Below, piece by piece: positions 21,107 to 32,203 of a DNA stretch of 64,000 nt. The position numbers and the translations under genes are program-made. The DNA lies in contig OZ018335.1 of NCBI GenBank assembly GCA_963969495.1, positions 88,322,440 through 88,386,439 on the forward strand. Direction: 5' to 3'. The stretch's first letter is position 1; every line of letters begins with the position of its first letter. The notes below the pieces were generated by a model. It was not told the DNA's origin. It did no database searches and worked only from the letters and a program-made list of their open reading frames with translations. The stretch comes from Ceratothoa steindachneri. Its lineage: Eukaryota; Arthropoda; Malacostraca; Isopoda; Cymothoidae.

Positions 21107-22272
21107 TCAATGTGTTGAAATCCCTTTTTTTACTATTTTCTATAGAATTTTACATACTATCGGAGTTAAGCTTACTCGTTCAAAGTTATTTTGATCCTCT
21201 TTACTTCCCTTCTTGAAAATAGGCACTACATTTGCTCTTTTCTAGTCATCAGGTATTTCTTCAAACTCTATTGATCTAATATCTTCTTAAGAACTACAGC
21301 AATACTTTCCACCCTTTTAATGGTTTTCCTGTCTATATAATTGGTAGTCAACACCTCTTTCTCTGACCCTGCAATATCACATATTATACTCAAATTATCT
21401 TAATTAATAATATAAATATGCTATCAATTATTATTAAAAATAACTATAAAAGTACACAAGGTCACAAGATTGAAAAGAAATTGATTCATGATAAGATTAC
21501 AGGTGTCCTTAAATCAATGGTCTGATGATAAAAAATAATATTGTTTATCAGTTTATTGAAATATGTTAAGGCTTAAATATGATTACAAGAATCTGTATCT
21601 CTGTGAAATTGAGAACTAAACTCACATGACTGTTTTATGAGCCTGGGCTGAAAGAACATGCATGGAAAATGCAGTCAGAAGTTAGATTAGACCAATAATA
21701 TAAATAAATTATATACATAGTGTAAATATTCTACATATATTAGCAAGAAGCTTATTTAGTATGGTATTTTTTTAATTATATAATAAAACCGTTATTGTTA
21801 GATCGTTAAAAATGGATAAATGGGAACCCTAATTGTAGTATATATAAGTAAATCACAAGCAAAAATATTATAACTCTGCAAATCCCAAAATATAAAATTG
21901 AATTGGTGGATTAGAAATTTGTAATGATATACCTATTGTTACTGTTGTATTCACCTTTTGATAGTGCGTGTATGTTAGTGAACAGGATGAGATAAGGGGT
22001 GTAAGCATCAGAATCTGTCTAAACCTGCTACTTCTAAGTAACCAATCTAATTTTGTTTCTGTAACATTGAGTTTCATTTGTGTAAGTTTGATTTTCACTT
22101 TTGTAATATTTATTTTCATTTGTGAAAAATAGACTTACAGATAGTATAGTTATCCATGCAGTGTTTTTTCAAAGTGCCATTTCCCAGCGTGGCAGTTGTC
22201 CAGCGATAATTATGAATGTTTAATTCCCCAGCACATTTTCTTTCTAATTTCAATTATAAATTTTTCAAACAG
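21107..22272. other. Intron, nothing recognised
   Basis: AT-rich intron end with an acceptor, TTTTTCAAACAG, at 22261..22272. No element is recognised. Confidence 0.5.
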
Positions 22273-22362
22273 GAGAATCTGTCAGGTGGCAAAGTTGGTG
22301 ATCTTGTGAAATCCCTTCGAGATTTGGGTGTTCATCTTGATAGATATCCTCAACTAACACTT
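22273..22362 (+). CDS. Cadherin exon
   Basis: Thirty codons starting ENLSGGKVGDL, the opening of a cadherin repeat (a proline ends the previous exon, giving PENLSGG). Acceptor CAAACAG and donor CTT|GTGAGT. Phase 0 on both sides. Confidence 0.85.
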
Positions 22363-22699
22363 GTGAGTTTTGGATAACCAATCTATCTTTATAGTTATGC
22401 ACAACCTCTGACTTTGGTTAAAAGCCTTTCGAACTTCAGTGGTAACTAACTCTTGATGTTCTATACCCCTAAAATGATAGTCAATAATAGACTTTTTGTA
22501 ATTTCAAAATATTAGTTCTAAATTCTTGTATTCTAAATAACTTTTATTTATTCTATGATTACTTTGTCGCCAAAATACACAAGTCCTTCTTTTCCACTTT
22601 TAAATTCTGCAAAGGAGAGTTGATCCGAAAAGATCATTGTGATTATGTAGTTCTGTTTTCTAGCAAAAAGTTTTACACCTAACTCCTGTTTTTCCTAAG

Positions 22700-22846
22700 G
22701 TCTCCCCCGAATCGAAACCATATTTTTCATTGAGCGATGAAGGTATCCTGTATACAGTGACTCCTTTGGACTATGAAGTAAGGATGAATCACACACTGGT
22801 CATTGTCAACTCAAGAACATCACTCATCTTCTACGTTCTTGTAAAG
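22700..22846 (+). CDS. Cadherin exon
   Basis: Forty-nine codons between TTTCCTAAG and AAG|GTAATC, phase 0 on both sides. YFSLSDEGILYTVTPLDYE is the middle of a cadherin repeat, where LDYE replaces the usual LDRE, and the segment ends FYVLVK. The next exon completes the repeat with VEDLNDNAPQF. Confidence 0.9.
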
Positions 22847-23329
22847 GTAATCAAAAGGCAGGCTTTCAGGTTGCTACCATGAGTTTCTACTCATTTTGAG
22901 ATTTTACTACCAAATTATAGCATGATTATGGACAGTCACTTTAGTTGTTTGCTCATAAAGCCTTGCAAAGGCTTCAAGTTCATGTATGTAATAGTAGCCA
23001 TATGATTGGTTATGAGCTTACTCCCTGTACTTTTAAGTGCCACCTTTCATTTTTAGACCTCAATGTTCAGGAGGGTTAATATTTTTGTTCTTGTCTTCCT
23101 TGCTACTTTTTCCACATTATTGCTCTTGCATCATTCATGTTTTATTTCCCTATAATTTCACCCATAGATATTCTTTTGCAAGGGTGTGTAAAATGTATCA
23201 TTGGATTAGACAAATTTATTTTTTCTTAACTGTTTTCAAAGAAAAATTGCGAAAGGCCTCCTACTGCTCTTATTGCAAAAAGACATTGGTGATTTTGATA
23301 AATTTTAAATCTCAAGGCTCCGATGATGA

Positions 23330-23660
23330 TGAGATCTTTCAATCTTGTTTTAAGGCAGGACATAGCACTGAATCAGCTCTCATACATGTAACGGACAGCA
23401 TTCATTGCTGGTTAGCCTTCCAAATTACACTTTTGGACATCTCAGTAGCATTTGACACTGTTAACTAAACTATTCTTCTTCACCATCTCTATGAATTCCT
23501 AGGTGTGTCTGGAATTGATCTTAACTAGTTCTGCCCGTATCTCTCACCTTGTACTCATTCAATCAAACTCAGCCGTAGTTCTAGTCGCAAGTGTTTTCAC
23601 TGTCGGAAGCCCTGTGCATCAAGTCCAGACATGGGAATGTTACTATCTATGTCTCCAAGA
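23330..23660 (+). pseudogene. CR1/Rex-like LINE reverse transcriptase fragment
   Basis: FQSCFKAGHSTESALIHVTD, then LLDISVAFDTVN and ILLHHLYEFLGVSG, correspond to the finger and palm motifs of non-LTR reverse transcriptases (FRxGHSTExAL and DLSxAFDTV). Stops interrupt it, and the catalytic FADD/YVDD part is absent. Confidence 0.7.
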
Positions 23661-23862
23661 GCATCCTTCCAGCTATGTGTTATGCACCAAGTAACCCTCC
23701 TCCAGATCAGCCCTTTACAGAGGTCTCCATTTGCACAGTCCTCTTCCATGACCATGGACAGTGTGACTGTCGAGGAGATTCCACCCTCCCAAATCGACAC
23801 ATTCTTCTCACTGGAAGAAGTAATTAATAACCTTTGTGTCCTCTCCACTCCCACTCCCCTGA

Positions 23863-24360
23863 CTGTCTCTTCCTTTAGGAGATTTTAACAGAAACCCCCC
23901 CATATGTAGTGACTGCTTCTCAGCATTACTTGAGCCTGCTTCATGTATTATCCCTCATGGACAAGATGTAGTTATCAAGACTATCTTGTCTGGATTTTAT
24001 ATTAATGTAGGGTGTATTCCAAGAGGATTTCAGGAGTGACCACTTCCTACTTTACTCTCATGTGTTTATATCCATAACTTAGCCCTCCATTTAACCAAAC
24101 ACACTCTTTTTTTAGGACATTTCAACAGTAAGGACTCTGACTGGAGCAACTGTTACTCAACTTTTCTCGCACCCACTACCCTAGCTTTCATGAATGAGCT
24201 GTCCTTATCATGTATAAACTCGCAAGTCCTTTCCCTATCACCAAAATTCTTATGTCCTGCTCTTCCCTCTTTGATGAAGCACTACTGAACTTTTCTTTGA
24301 ATGTATTGCAAGAGGATTTCAGTAGTAACCATTTCCCTGTTTCTCCCCCTCTCCGCCACT
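23863..24360 (+). pseudogene. LINE endonuclease relics
   Basis: Two short segments carry the APE-type endonuclease GDFN motif: LGDFN near 23876, and LGHFNSKDSDWSN near 24114 followed about 80 codons later by SNHFPVSPP, a decayed SDHxP motif. The order (endonuclease after reverse transcriptase) shows rearranged or separate fragments. Confidence 0.5.
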
Positions 24361-24619
24361 TTAACACAATTGTTGGTCAAAAGAGATGAAACTTTCCTAG
24401 GGCAGACTGGGCTGCTTACTCTGCTGGTACAGCTTTATTCTATAGGGTGTATAATTTACATAGATACAGGGAGCCAGTAAGGACTACTTATTCCACTCAA
24501 AGGCCAGCCCTATTTTATATTAATATGCTAGTAGTACTCCTTTGGACATTGTCACCATGATGCTCACTCACGTGACATTCAATCCACAACAGGGTTCTGT
24601 ATTTAAACAATATCATTAT

Positions 24620-26070
24620 TCGTAAAAAAAGCTGTCAATTTCGTTTTTACAACTATTCATACTATTAGCATTTACTACCTCCGCAGGGAGTGCGTTCTAT
24701 TTATCGATGATTTTAAAGGTGAATTTATTTTTTTTTTAGCCTTTTTCGTTTGAAACCTCTTTCGTCCTTTCAGTTTAAAACCGTTGTTACGTGTGATACC
24801 ATGGTCGTACTTAAAAAAAATTCATAATTTACATTTTAAAATTTATTGCGATTTTTTAATACTTTGATAGGCTCACCTTGCAATCACTTAGTTTTGAGAG
24901 TTGGTAGTTTTATTATATTTCATCTTTTGATATTCAACTTATTTCTAATCAAGGAAATTAGTTTAGTTGCCCATCATTGAATTTTTTCCATTTTATTGAT
25001 GCTTACATATGTGTAAGGTGACCACAATTGTATTGTGTATTCCAGGTGTGACCTTACTAAACTTTTATATAGAGGTATTCTTATATCTTGGTGTTTGTAG
25101 TGAAAACTTCTTGCAATAAATCGAAGCATTCAGTTCACCTTCTTACATGCTTCATCACACTGTTTGTTAAACTTAAAATCCTTTGAAACCCGCACCCCTA
25201 AATCTTTTTCCTCATCCATGGAGATAATATTTTTACCACCCATTTCATATTTACAACTTGGATTATTTCGACCTACGTGCAAAACTCTATACTTGTCTAA
25301 ATTAAATTTCATGTTCCATTTATTAGACCAATCAAAGATTTTATCTTGATCCCACTGAATTAATTGTCTACATTTTGTCCACCCCTAAAATTTACTGTTT
25401 AAAATTACTCTCTGCTTATGATTAGGAGGTTTTCCCTAATTCAATGAGCAAAAAGTTTAGTTAGTAATCGCCTATGAGGAACTGTGTTGAATGCCTTAGC
25501 AAAGTCAAAGTAAACTATGTCCAAAGATCTACTTTATGGGTCAATAATTGATTGGAATTTCTCATTTTCCCTTCTTAAAAATAGGATTTATATTTGCTAG
25601 TTTAAAATCTAATGGCACAATACCTTCTAAAGATTTGCTAAAAAATTTTGTTACAGTCCCACTAATACATTCTGAATTTCTTTTAAATGTGCTGGATAGA
25701 TTAATTCAGGACCGGGAGATTTACTGGATTTTAACCTAATATAAAAAAATCTTTTTCTGCTTCAAAGAATTTGATATTGGTTAAAAGGTTATGCTCGTTG
25801 AAGTTTATCGTCATTTGTTCATGGTATATTATATTCATCTTTGGTTATAAATACTGATGCAAAAAAGTTATTTAATATATTGCCCACTTTTTCTGTATCC
25901 AAAACTAATTCATTTTTGTTGTCATTTTTGATAGGTCCTATAATCCAAAAATTTCTTAGGGTTATGTTTACTTTCTTTGGCAAGTTGAATTTTATATTTT
26001 CTTTAGCACTTCATATTTCCTTTTGTCATTGCCTTTATCAGGCTACATAAATTGGATTATTTTCTTTGGA
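24620..26070 (-). pseudogene. CR1/Rex-like LINE reverse transcriptase, minus strand
   Basis: On the minus strand the segment around 25312..25130 reads KFNLDKYRVLHVGRNNP, then EEKDLGVRVSKDFKFN, the classic block after the catalytic YADD. Downstream in the element (25090..24700) come IRIPLYKSLVRSHLEY, an LPTLKTK-like stretch and a basic C-terminus. Upstream (25740..25400) a KSPGPE-type motif and other RT pieces are broken by stops. Confidence 0.75.
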
Positions 26071-26079
26071 TAGGTTACA

Positions 26080-27299
26080 CTTGTGATGCTTGTATGCGCA
26101 GTTTCCTTGCTGATAAGCTCCTAGCTTTTCTCAACTCTCTAATATTCATGTGTGCCTACTCATTTAAATGCCAATCCCCTGAACAGTCCATCCATGGGTA
26201 GTCCTCCAGTGGTCTCTCAAATGCAGTGTAGCAGGAACTGCTAAAAAGTGTGAAAATTATGTATACTACCTTATCTGTCTTTCCCTATATAAGGTCCAGG
26301 CAAACCGGGCCAGAGTGGTACTACGCTGTTATCTTAAAGAGACTTGCCTCCTTTCCTAGATAGCCACAAGTCTCCATGATTTCCACCACTCTCTTCATGT
26401 AAAGACATCTTACGTAGCTTGACAGAGAAGACCACCCTCTTGCACCAGCCTGTCATCAGGGATGGTATCTCTTTCCTATTCAAAGAATAAGTGATTTTCA
26501 AGAGGGTAGCCTTCCATTTTGCCTCAATTTTAAATTTCTCATCAGATAGTCCTATCTTACATCCTTTTTCTCCCAATAAATAGGACAATTATAACCTCTT
26601 CTCTGTAAAAGAGCTATGGTTTAAGGCTGTTGTGAGACCTGTCTTAATGCCAAACTCCATGCCCTTGAATGTTTCATCCTACCTTACCATTGCAGTGCCA
26701 TATCCTTCATGCAAGATCATGAGAGGATGGCGGCCTTGTGCTGAATCCCATTTCCTGACTGCCAGTCTATCTTCTGCAATTCATCAGGGTTATAGATCCT
26801 ATCCCCCACTTTAGCTACAACATCCTTGGTGATTGCTTGCATTGTATTGTCAAGTCGTATGTAATTTTTTATATCCAAAAAGTCTATGGCATTACTCATT
26901 GTGCCTCATTTATCTCTAGTTTGCATTCCGTCAAATTTTATTGACTTATGTACATATTTATTTTGGATTTTTTGCATCGCTGTCCAATCAAAAGGAAGAA
27001 CTTTTTAAGTTTTATTTTGGATACATTATATTTTCAAAAGAATATCTTTTGCATTCGCTATACATTGATTCAAAAGACACATTTTTTAATAATATTTATT
27101 AGATTACCAATGTTAATGATCAAAGCTTAGTCTCTCAAAATGCCCCAAATGTACCAGAATATAACTAAAATTTCAGAATTTTTCATGATTTTTTCAGCCT
27201 CCCATGTTATATAATGAATGATTCAAAATGATTCAAATTCCGATAACTTTTAGTGCTCATCCTGATTCATAAGTCATATTTTTAAGAATATCTACTTTA
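26080..27299. other. Intron, unassigned repeat-like sequence
   Basis: Minus-strand open segments at 26334..26588 and 26717..26899 (the latter containing DELQKIDWQSGNGIQHKA) look protein-like, but I recognise no family. Probably mobile-element debris. Confidence 0.3.
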
Positions 27300-27790
27300 G
27301 CAGCTACCTTGTTTTTGTGCAATCTGCATCTTAGAGTATTATTTGGGTGTCTTGGGGATGGAATTAGGGGTCACCACTTAAAAATTAAAAAACAAAGCTG
27401 CAGGTTGGATGTTAGAAAATATTTCTTCACCAATAGAGTGGTAGATTATTGGAATAGTTTGCCATCTGAGACGGTAGACAGTCCAAACTTGAATGTTTTC
27501 AAACGCAGATTAGATGATTTTATTGGGATGGAGGGTTAACTTTGGGGGCTATTCTGGACTCATTCCTGTGGATGCAGTTTTTTATTATTTTATATTATGA
27601 TTGATTTGGATTTTAACGAGTCTTGATGATGATGCTCTTTGTTTTTGACACATTCTTGTGTATAGTTCGAATTGTATATTGTAGATGCATGATTTGATAC
27701 AATCCTATGGATGCATTTTGTGGGTGGGTTTTGACAGATGCGGATGACCTTTGATAGGCCCTTGTGGCTTTTGTCATCTGTGAAATTATG
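27300..27790 (+). pseudogene. LINE C-terminal fragment and 3' tail
   Basis: GIRGHHLKIKKQSCRLDVRK, then YFFTNRVVDYWNSLPSETV and FKRRLDDF, is the C-terminal signature of CR1/Rex-like non-LTR polyproteins, ending at a stop at 27537..27539. A 3' tail rich in tgtggatgcattt words follows. It is the same general family as the minus-strand fragment at 24620..26070. Confidence 0.7.
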
Positions 27791-28058
27791 TTACGTTATG
27801 TTAAGGCACCCCTGCCTGTTATCTAGCATGCTAAGTGAAAATTTAGTCAGGCACAACATCTTAGACATATGGAGTTTTAGGCAGATTAGAAGGCCAAACG
27901 GAATGAGATTAACAATAGTGAAAAATGAAAGCAAAATTAAAATAAATATTATTCATATTTTCTGAATTTGTCTTTAGCTCTCCCAATGCTGTTTTCTATA
28001 TTATTACCTTGGACGCTAAGAACAGAAATTTTATTTTTGTTTTGGATCTTCTTTGTAG

Positions 28059-28169
28059 GTTGAGGATTTGAATGATAATGCGCCACAGTTTAATGCTGTG
28101 CATTATGAGGGATTCATTCACGAAAATGCTTCCCAAGGAACAGCAGTCAAAATTACTCCAGGGGTGAAG
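28059..28169 (+). CDS. Cadherin exon
   Basis: Thirty-seven codons starting VEDLNDNAPQF, which closes one cadherin repeat, then HYEGFIHENASQGTAV, which opens the next. The acceptor is CTTTGTAG. The donor read here is AAG|GTTGGT, which is weak. A second phase-0 donor, GGG|GTGAAG, lies 6 bases upstream (exon end 28163), so a two-residue alternative is possible. Confidence 0.85.
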
Positions 28170-28477
28170 GTTGGTTTACGATTGTCTTTTAGATCTCAAT
28201 ACAATATTTAAGCCTTCCCAAATATTTCTCTATTCAGTATTTTCCCAACAACACAAGAGGTCAAATTTCTTACTTCTGAAACAAACTTATTCTTAGTTTT
28301 TTTTATAATGCACAATAACACAAATATTTAAAGAAAGGAGACTATTTAGCCAAACTTTTCTTTCCATTTGTTTGTCCCTTCACATTTAATTTATTGAGGA
28401 AAAATTTCTTTGTTTGTCAGATTAAAAATAGTTATTTAAAATTGAATTAACCAAATTTTTGCATGGTCTTATTTCAG

Positions 28478-29544
28478 GTGACAGACCTTGACTCATATGA
28501 AGGGGCATCCTCAACTGTATATTTGCTTGAAGAAGACAAATTATTTGGCTTCCGGGAAGACAGTGGCCAGGTGGTCTTCTTAGGGGGTCAACTTGATAGG
28601 GAAAAACAGCAATCATATTCTCTGGTATTAAAGGTGGTCGATGATGGAAATTTGACCTCATTTGCAAATTTAACTATTACTATTGAAGATATCAATGACA
28701 ATACCCCTCAATTTACTCAAAGAATAGATGTCATAGAAAGAATGTATAGAGAAAAATGGCCTACCCCTCGACAATTGAATATTCCAGTACAAGTTTGGAA
28801 TTTAACCCAGAAAAAAGACAGCATCTTGAGTATTCCTGAAACATTGCCAGTGGGGAGTACAATTAGTCAGGTCCTTGCAGAGGACAGAGATACAGGGACC
28901 TTCGGTAAGGTTGAGTATGATATAGCAATGCAGAGTATGTTTTACCTATCATCTGAAAATAGTGTTCCGTCTCTCCCTGTAAATAAGCTAGATTTTGGGA
29001 TTGAACCCACTACAGGATCGATCTTAGTGGCTGAGAAACTGTTACCAAACACATTTTATATACTTAATGTAACTGCAACTGATGGAGGTGGTTTATCTTC
29101 AGTTGTAAACATTCCTATTTCTGTTTTTGATGTCAATAACAACGCGCCAGTTTTTGATGAACCCTCATATGCATTCAAGATTTTTGAAGGTGAATATGTT
29201 GTGTCCGATGTAGGAAAAGTAGCAGCTGAAGATGAAGACAGTGGAGAAAATGGAGAAATATCCTATCATATTATTTTGCCACTGAATGCAACTGTGGCAG
29301 ATGTACCTTTTAGGATCTTAGAAACAACTGGGCGAATTCTTATTTCTGGAACTGTTGACAGAGAAATCCAGGAAAAATTTGTGTTCTTTGTCAAGGCTGA
29401 AGATCGAGGAACACCACCTCAAAGTTCCAAAGTCCAAGTAGAAGTTCTCATACAGGATGTAAATGATCATTCACCAGAATTTTTGAATTACCATGAATAT
29501 TTTCCTCTTACTGAAGATTCTGAAACTACAATTCCTCTTTACAG
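28478..29544 (+). CDS. Large cadherin exon (about 3.3 repeats)
   Basis: A 1067-base exon, open for 355 codons, ending in phase 2 at TACAG|GTAAAA. It begins VTDLDSYEG directly after ATTTCAG. Motifs in order: LDREKQQ, DINDNTPQF, AEDRDTGTFG, DVNNNAPVF (first asparagine pair altered), AEDEDSGENGE, VDREIQE, AEDRGTPP and DVNDHSPEF. Between DINDNTPQF and the next PETLPVGS there is a 30-40 residue insertion, rich in charged and aromatic residues, that is longer than the usual linker. The upstream in-frame ATG at 28463 lies before the acceptor and is not a start. Confidence 0.95.
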
Positions 29545-31291
29545 GTAAAACAATGGCAGGTTTCGGGTTTGGTCTTGCACATGCATTTCAAAACACAAAC
29601 GGGTATTGCCCCACAAGCATTTTCTATTTTGTTTAATAACAATTAGAGTGTTTCTTTATGTTTATAAATAATGAAGTCATACTCAGATGTAATTTTTCTT
29701 GATTTGTCATGATTTACAATAATATTTAAATACTATTGTCTCTCATATGGGTAATTTTCTTGAACTAGTGCATATCTCAGATGAGATAAACTGGTGGAAT
29801 GCAGACTTAGAGCCAATACTCTTCTGAGCATTTGATTCCCGCCCAGATGGTTTTGAATCTGTTATCAAAGTAAGAACTTTTATGCCCCTCAAGCTGGTTC
29901 AAATTTGTACTTATGATGTGTTTAGTGATCTTTATTCCTGAAGATTTTGAGCATTCCTAATTGGCACAACCAACAGGGGAGGATTTCTATTGCCGTATGC
30001 AGCATTTTGAGGATTGAGTTAAACACTTCTAACCAAAATACACTTTTAATTACAACATAAAAAATGAAATATTCAAAACAAACTTTACATCTACACAGAG
30101 TATATTAAAAGAGTCTAATTGAAACTTACTACTTTAAAAATGAATGTTAAGTAATAGTTGACCCCGAAGCTCAATTTAATACTGAGGGTTAATTGTCATA
30201 CAAGATAAAGATTGCTTTACCTTTAAAAAAAATGATTCCAGCTGTGGAACGCCCTTGATGTTGGATCTTATGAAGGCGGGGGAAAGGGGTTTGAGCTTCA
30301 ACACATGGGTGTAGTCACAGATGCCCCAGCTGTTCATCTGGTTGGGAGAAACAGGTGACTTAGATGAGAGAGGCAGCTGGCACTTGGCACATTATCTTAA
30401 TTGGATGATTTAAGCAACAGGACCATGGATGTATGCTTTTTCCAATCGTCAGGTTAATCTTGAGATGCTTCACACTGACGAGCGATGATAAAAAAGTGAA
30501 TCCTTTGATGAAAGGGGGGTTGGGGGAGTTCAAGCTATTCATATATATACTTCACCAAGCCACTGGAGGTAGGGGAAGGGGGGTGGTGAGGGCTTATGTT
30601 TTAAGCCTCTCTCCTATAGCGACACTTAGCATCTTCACTTAGCCCTAAAGGCATCTTCTGTCTTTCGTCACACCTCCTATAATTTTGTCTATTATGCGAA
30701 ACTCGATCTCAAATCTTAGGGGGAATAGTGAGCCTGTTTAAACATTGTTATTACACCTGCTTTCCTCCCCTTCATATTGTTTATGCATGCTGGGACAGAA
30801 ATCTGTTGATTTATTCTTCTCGGAGTTGAATGTTGCGTCTGGTGACCAGCGGGTTGTGGAGGGTAGGGGTTAAAGTATTGGCCTACGCCGCATAGCATCC
30901 GGAGGCTGATGTAACCGAACTGGGCATCTGTTTTTATAGTGGGATAGCGATTTCCCCACATACTACATCTATTTTGTTTTGGTATTTATCTTACTTTTGT
31001 TTCTGTTTTTATCCAATTATTTTTTCTGCCTGGATACATCCAACTATGAGTGAAAGAGAGCATTAAATCTTTTGTATATCCCCAAAATTTTATTTACCAA
31101 AAAACAACAGACCATTCCCAGTTACTCAACAATCCCTAAATAATATAAAATAATCTGCAATAAATTACTTTAGAAATATACTAAAACAAAGGATATTCTC
31201 CATAAGTAGTTGCAGGATTAGTTAGCCCCCTTTACAGCATTAACTGACATTCATTTTTTGGCAACCTAATATGTATTCCTCTTTCTCTCAG
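29545..31291. other. Intron, nothing recognised
   Basis: 1.7 kb between strong splice sites. It holds short G- and C-rich tracts and no recognisable element. Confidence 0.5.
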
Positions 31292-31613
31292 GGCGGTTGT
31301 TTCTGAAACTGCTCCTCCAGGTTCAATAATCACTAAAGTCAGTGCTCAGGATTTAGATAACTCTGCCACTGGTAATGGGCTTATATTTTACAAACTACAA
31401 GATAGTTCCCCCTCACTCGCAATTGACTCTCAAGATGGGACCATTTATACAACCGAGCGATTGGATTATGAGAGTGAGCCACTTCTGCAAGCAAAAGTCA
31501 TTGCCCAGGATATGGCTAAACCGCCACATTCAGCCACGAGTCTCCTCACAGTTGTTGTTGAAGATGTTGTGAATGAGCTGACTGCCCGAACCTTTCCACA
31601 AGAAGTGTATGAG
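31292..31613 (+). CDS. Cadherin exon
   Basis: The first base completes an AGG codon split across the intron (previous phase 2), then AVVSETAPPGSIITKVSAQDLD opens a repeat. LDYESEP and AQDMAKPPHS are standard internal motifs. The end of the repeat reads VVVEDVVNELTART in place of DxNDNxP, so this calcium-binding linker is degenerate. Donor GAG|GTAAGC, phase 0. Confidence 0.95.
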
Positions 31614-32203
31614 GTAAGCGTCTGGCATGTTTGATAAATAAAGGTACTAAGGGAAGGGGAAAATATATAAATTGTGAGTGATGGTCAAATTCAAACCACC
31701 TGTCTCTGCATGTGGCTGAGATGCAGCGCTTGGCCATTTATGAATCTAAATATGTTTGATTCATGTTGAGGTTTCTAGGTACTATTTTTGGATTAGGTAG
31801 GGGGGGGGTAGTGATAGTGGTAAAAACTGTCTGAAAGCAACAGCTTGTGTGTGTTACAAATAATGTGCCATGTATGAAGAAGACCTACTTTCTTCTCAAT
31901 CTGGATTAGTTCCAGACAGTTGCTTAGCCTTTTGGTTCCCAACACTCATCTAGCATCTTTCACATCTTGTCCTTTGCCCTAACATTAACATTCTCCTTGT
32001 AACCCACTTTTCAGAAACCTACCAGAAATATTTCCTTTTGAACTATGGTTCGAATCCAAGGGTAAACTGAAGTTCCGCACTGGGAAATAAAATGCCTAAA
32101 AAGGGAGCAGATTGGGGGTAAAACCCCTAAAAATTATGTTTGTTTTCACTATTTAAAAAAACCCAACAAAACAGATTTTCTCTGCTTGACACAGTGAATT
32201 GAT
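31614..32203. other. Intron, nothing recognised
   Basis: Intronic sequence before the LINE D copy. No feature. Confidence 0.5.

Noticed and set aside
28463..28477. ATG-initiated start of the 361-codon cadherin ORF
   Set aside because: These bases precede a clear acceptor ATTTCAG, and upstream exons join in phase, so this is not a translation start.
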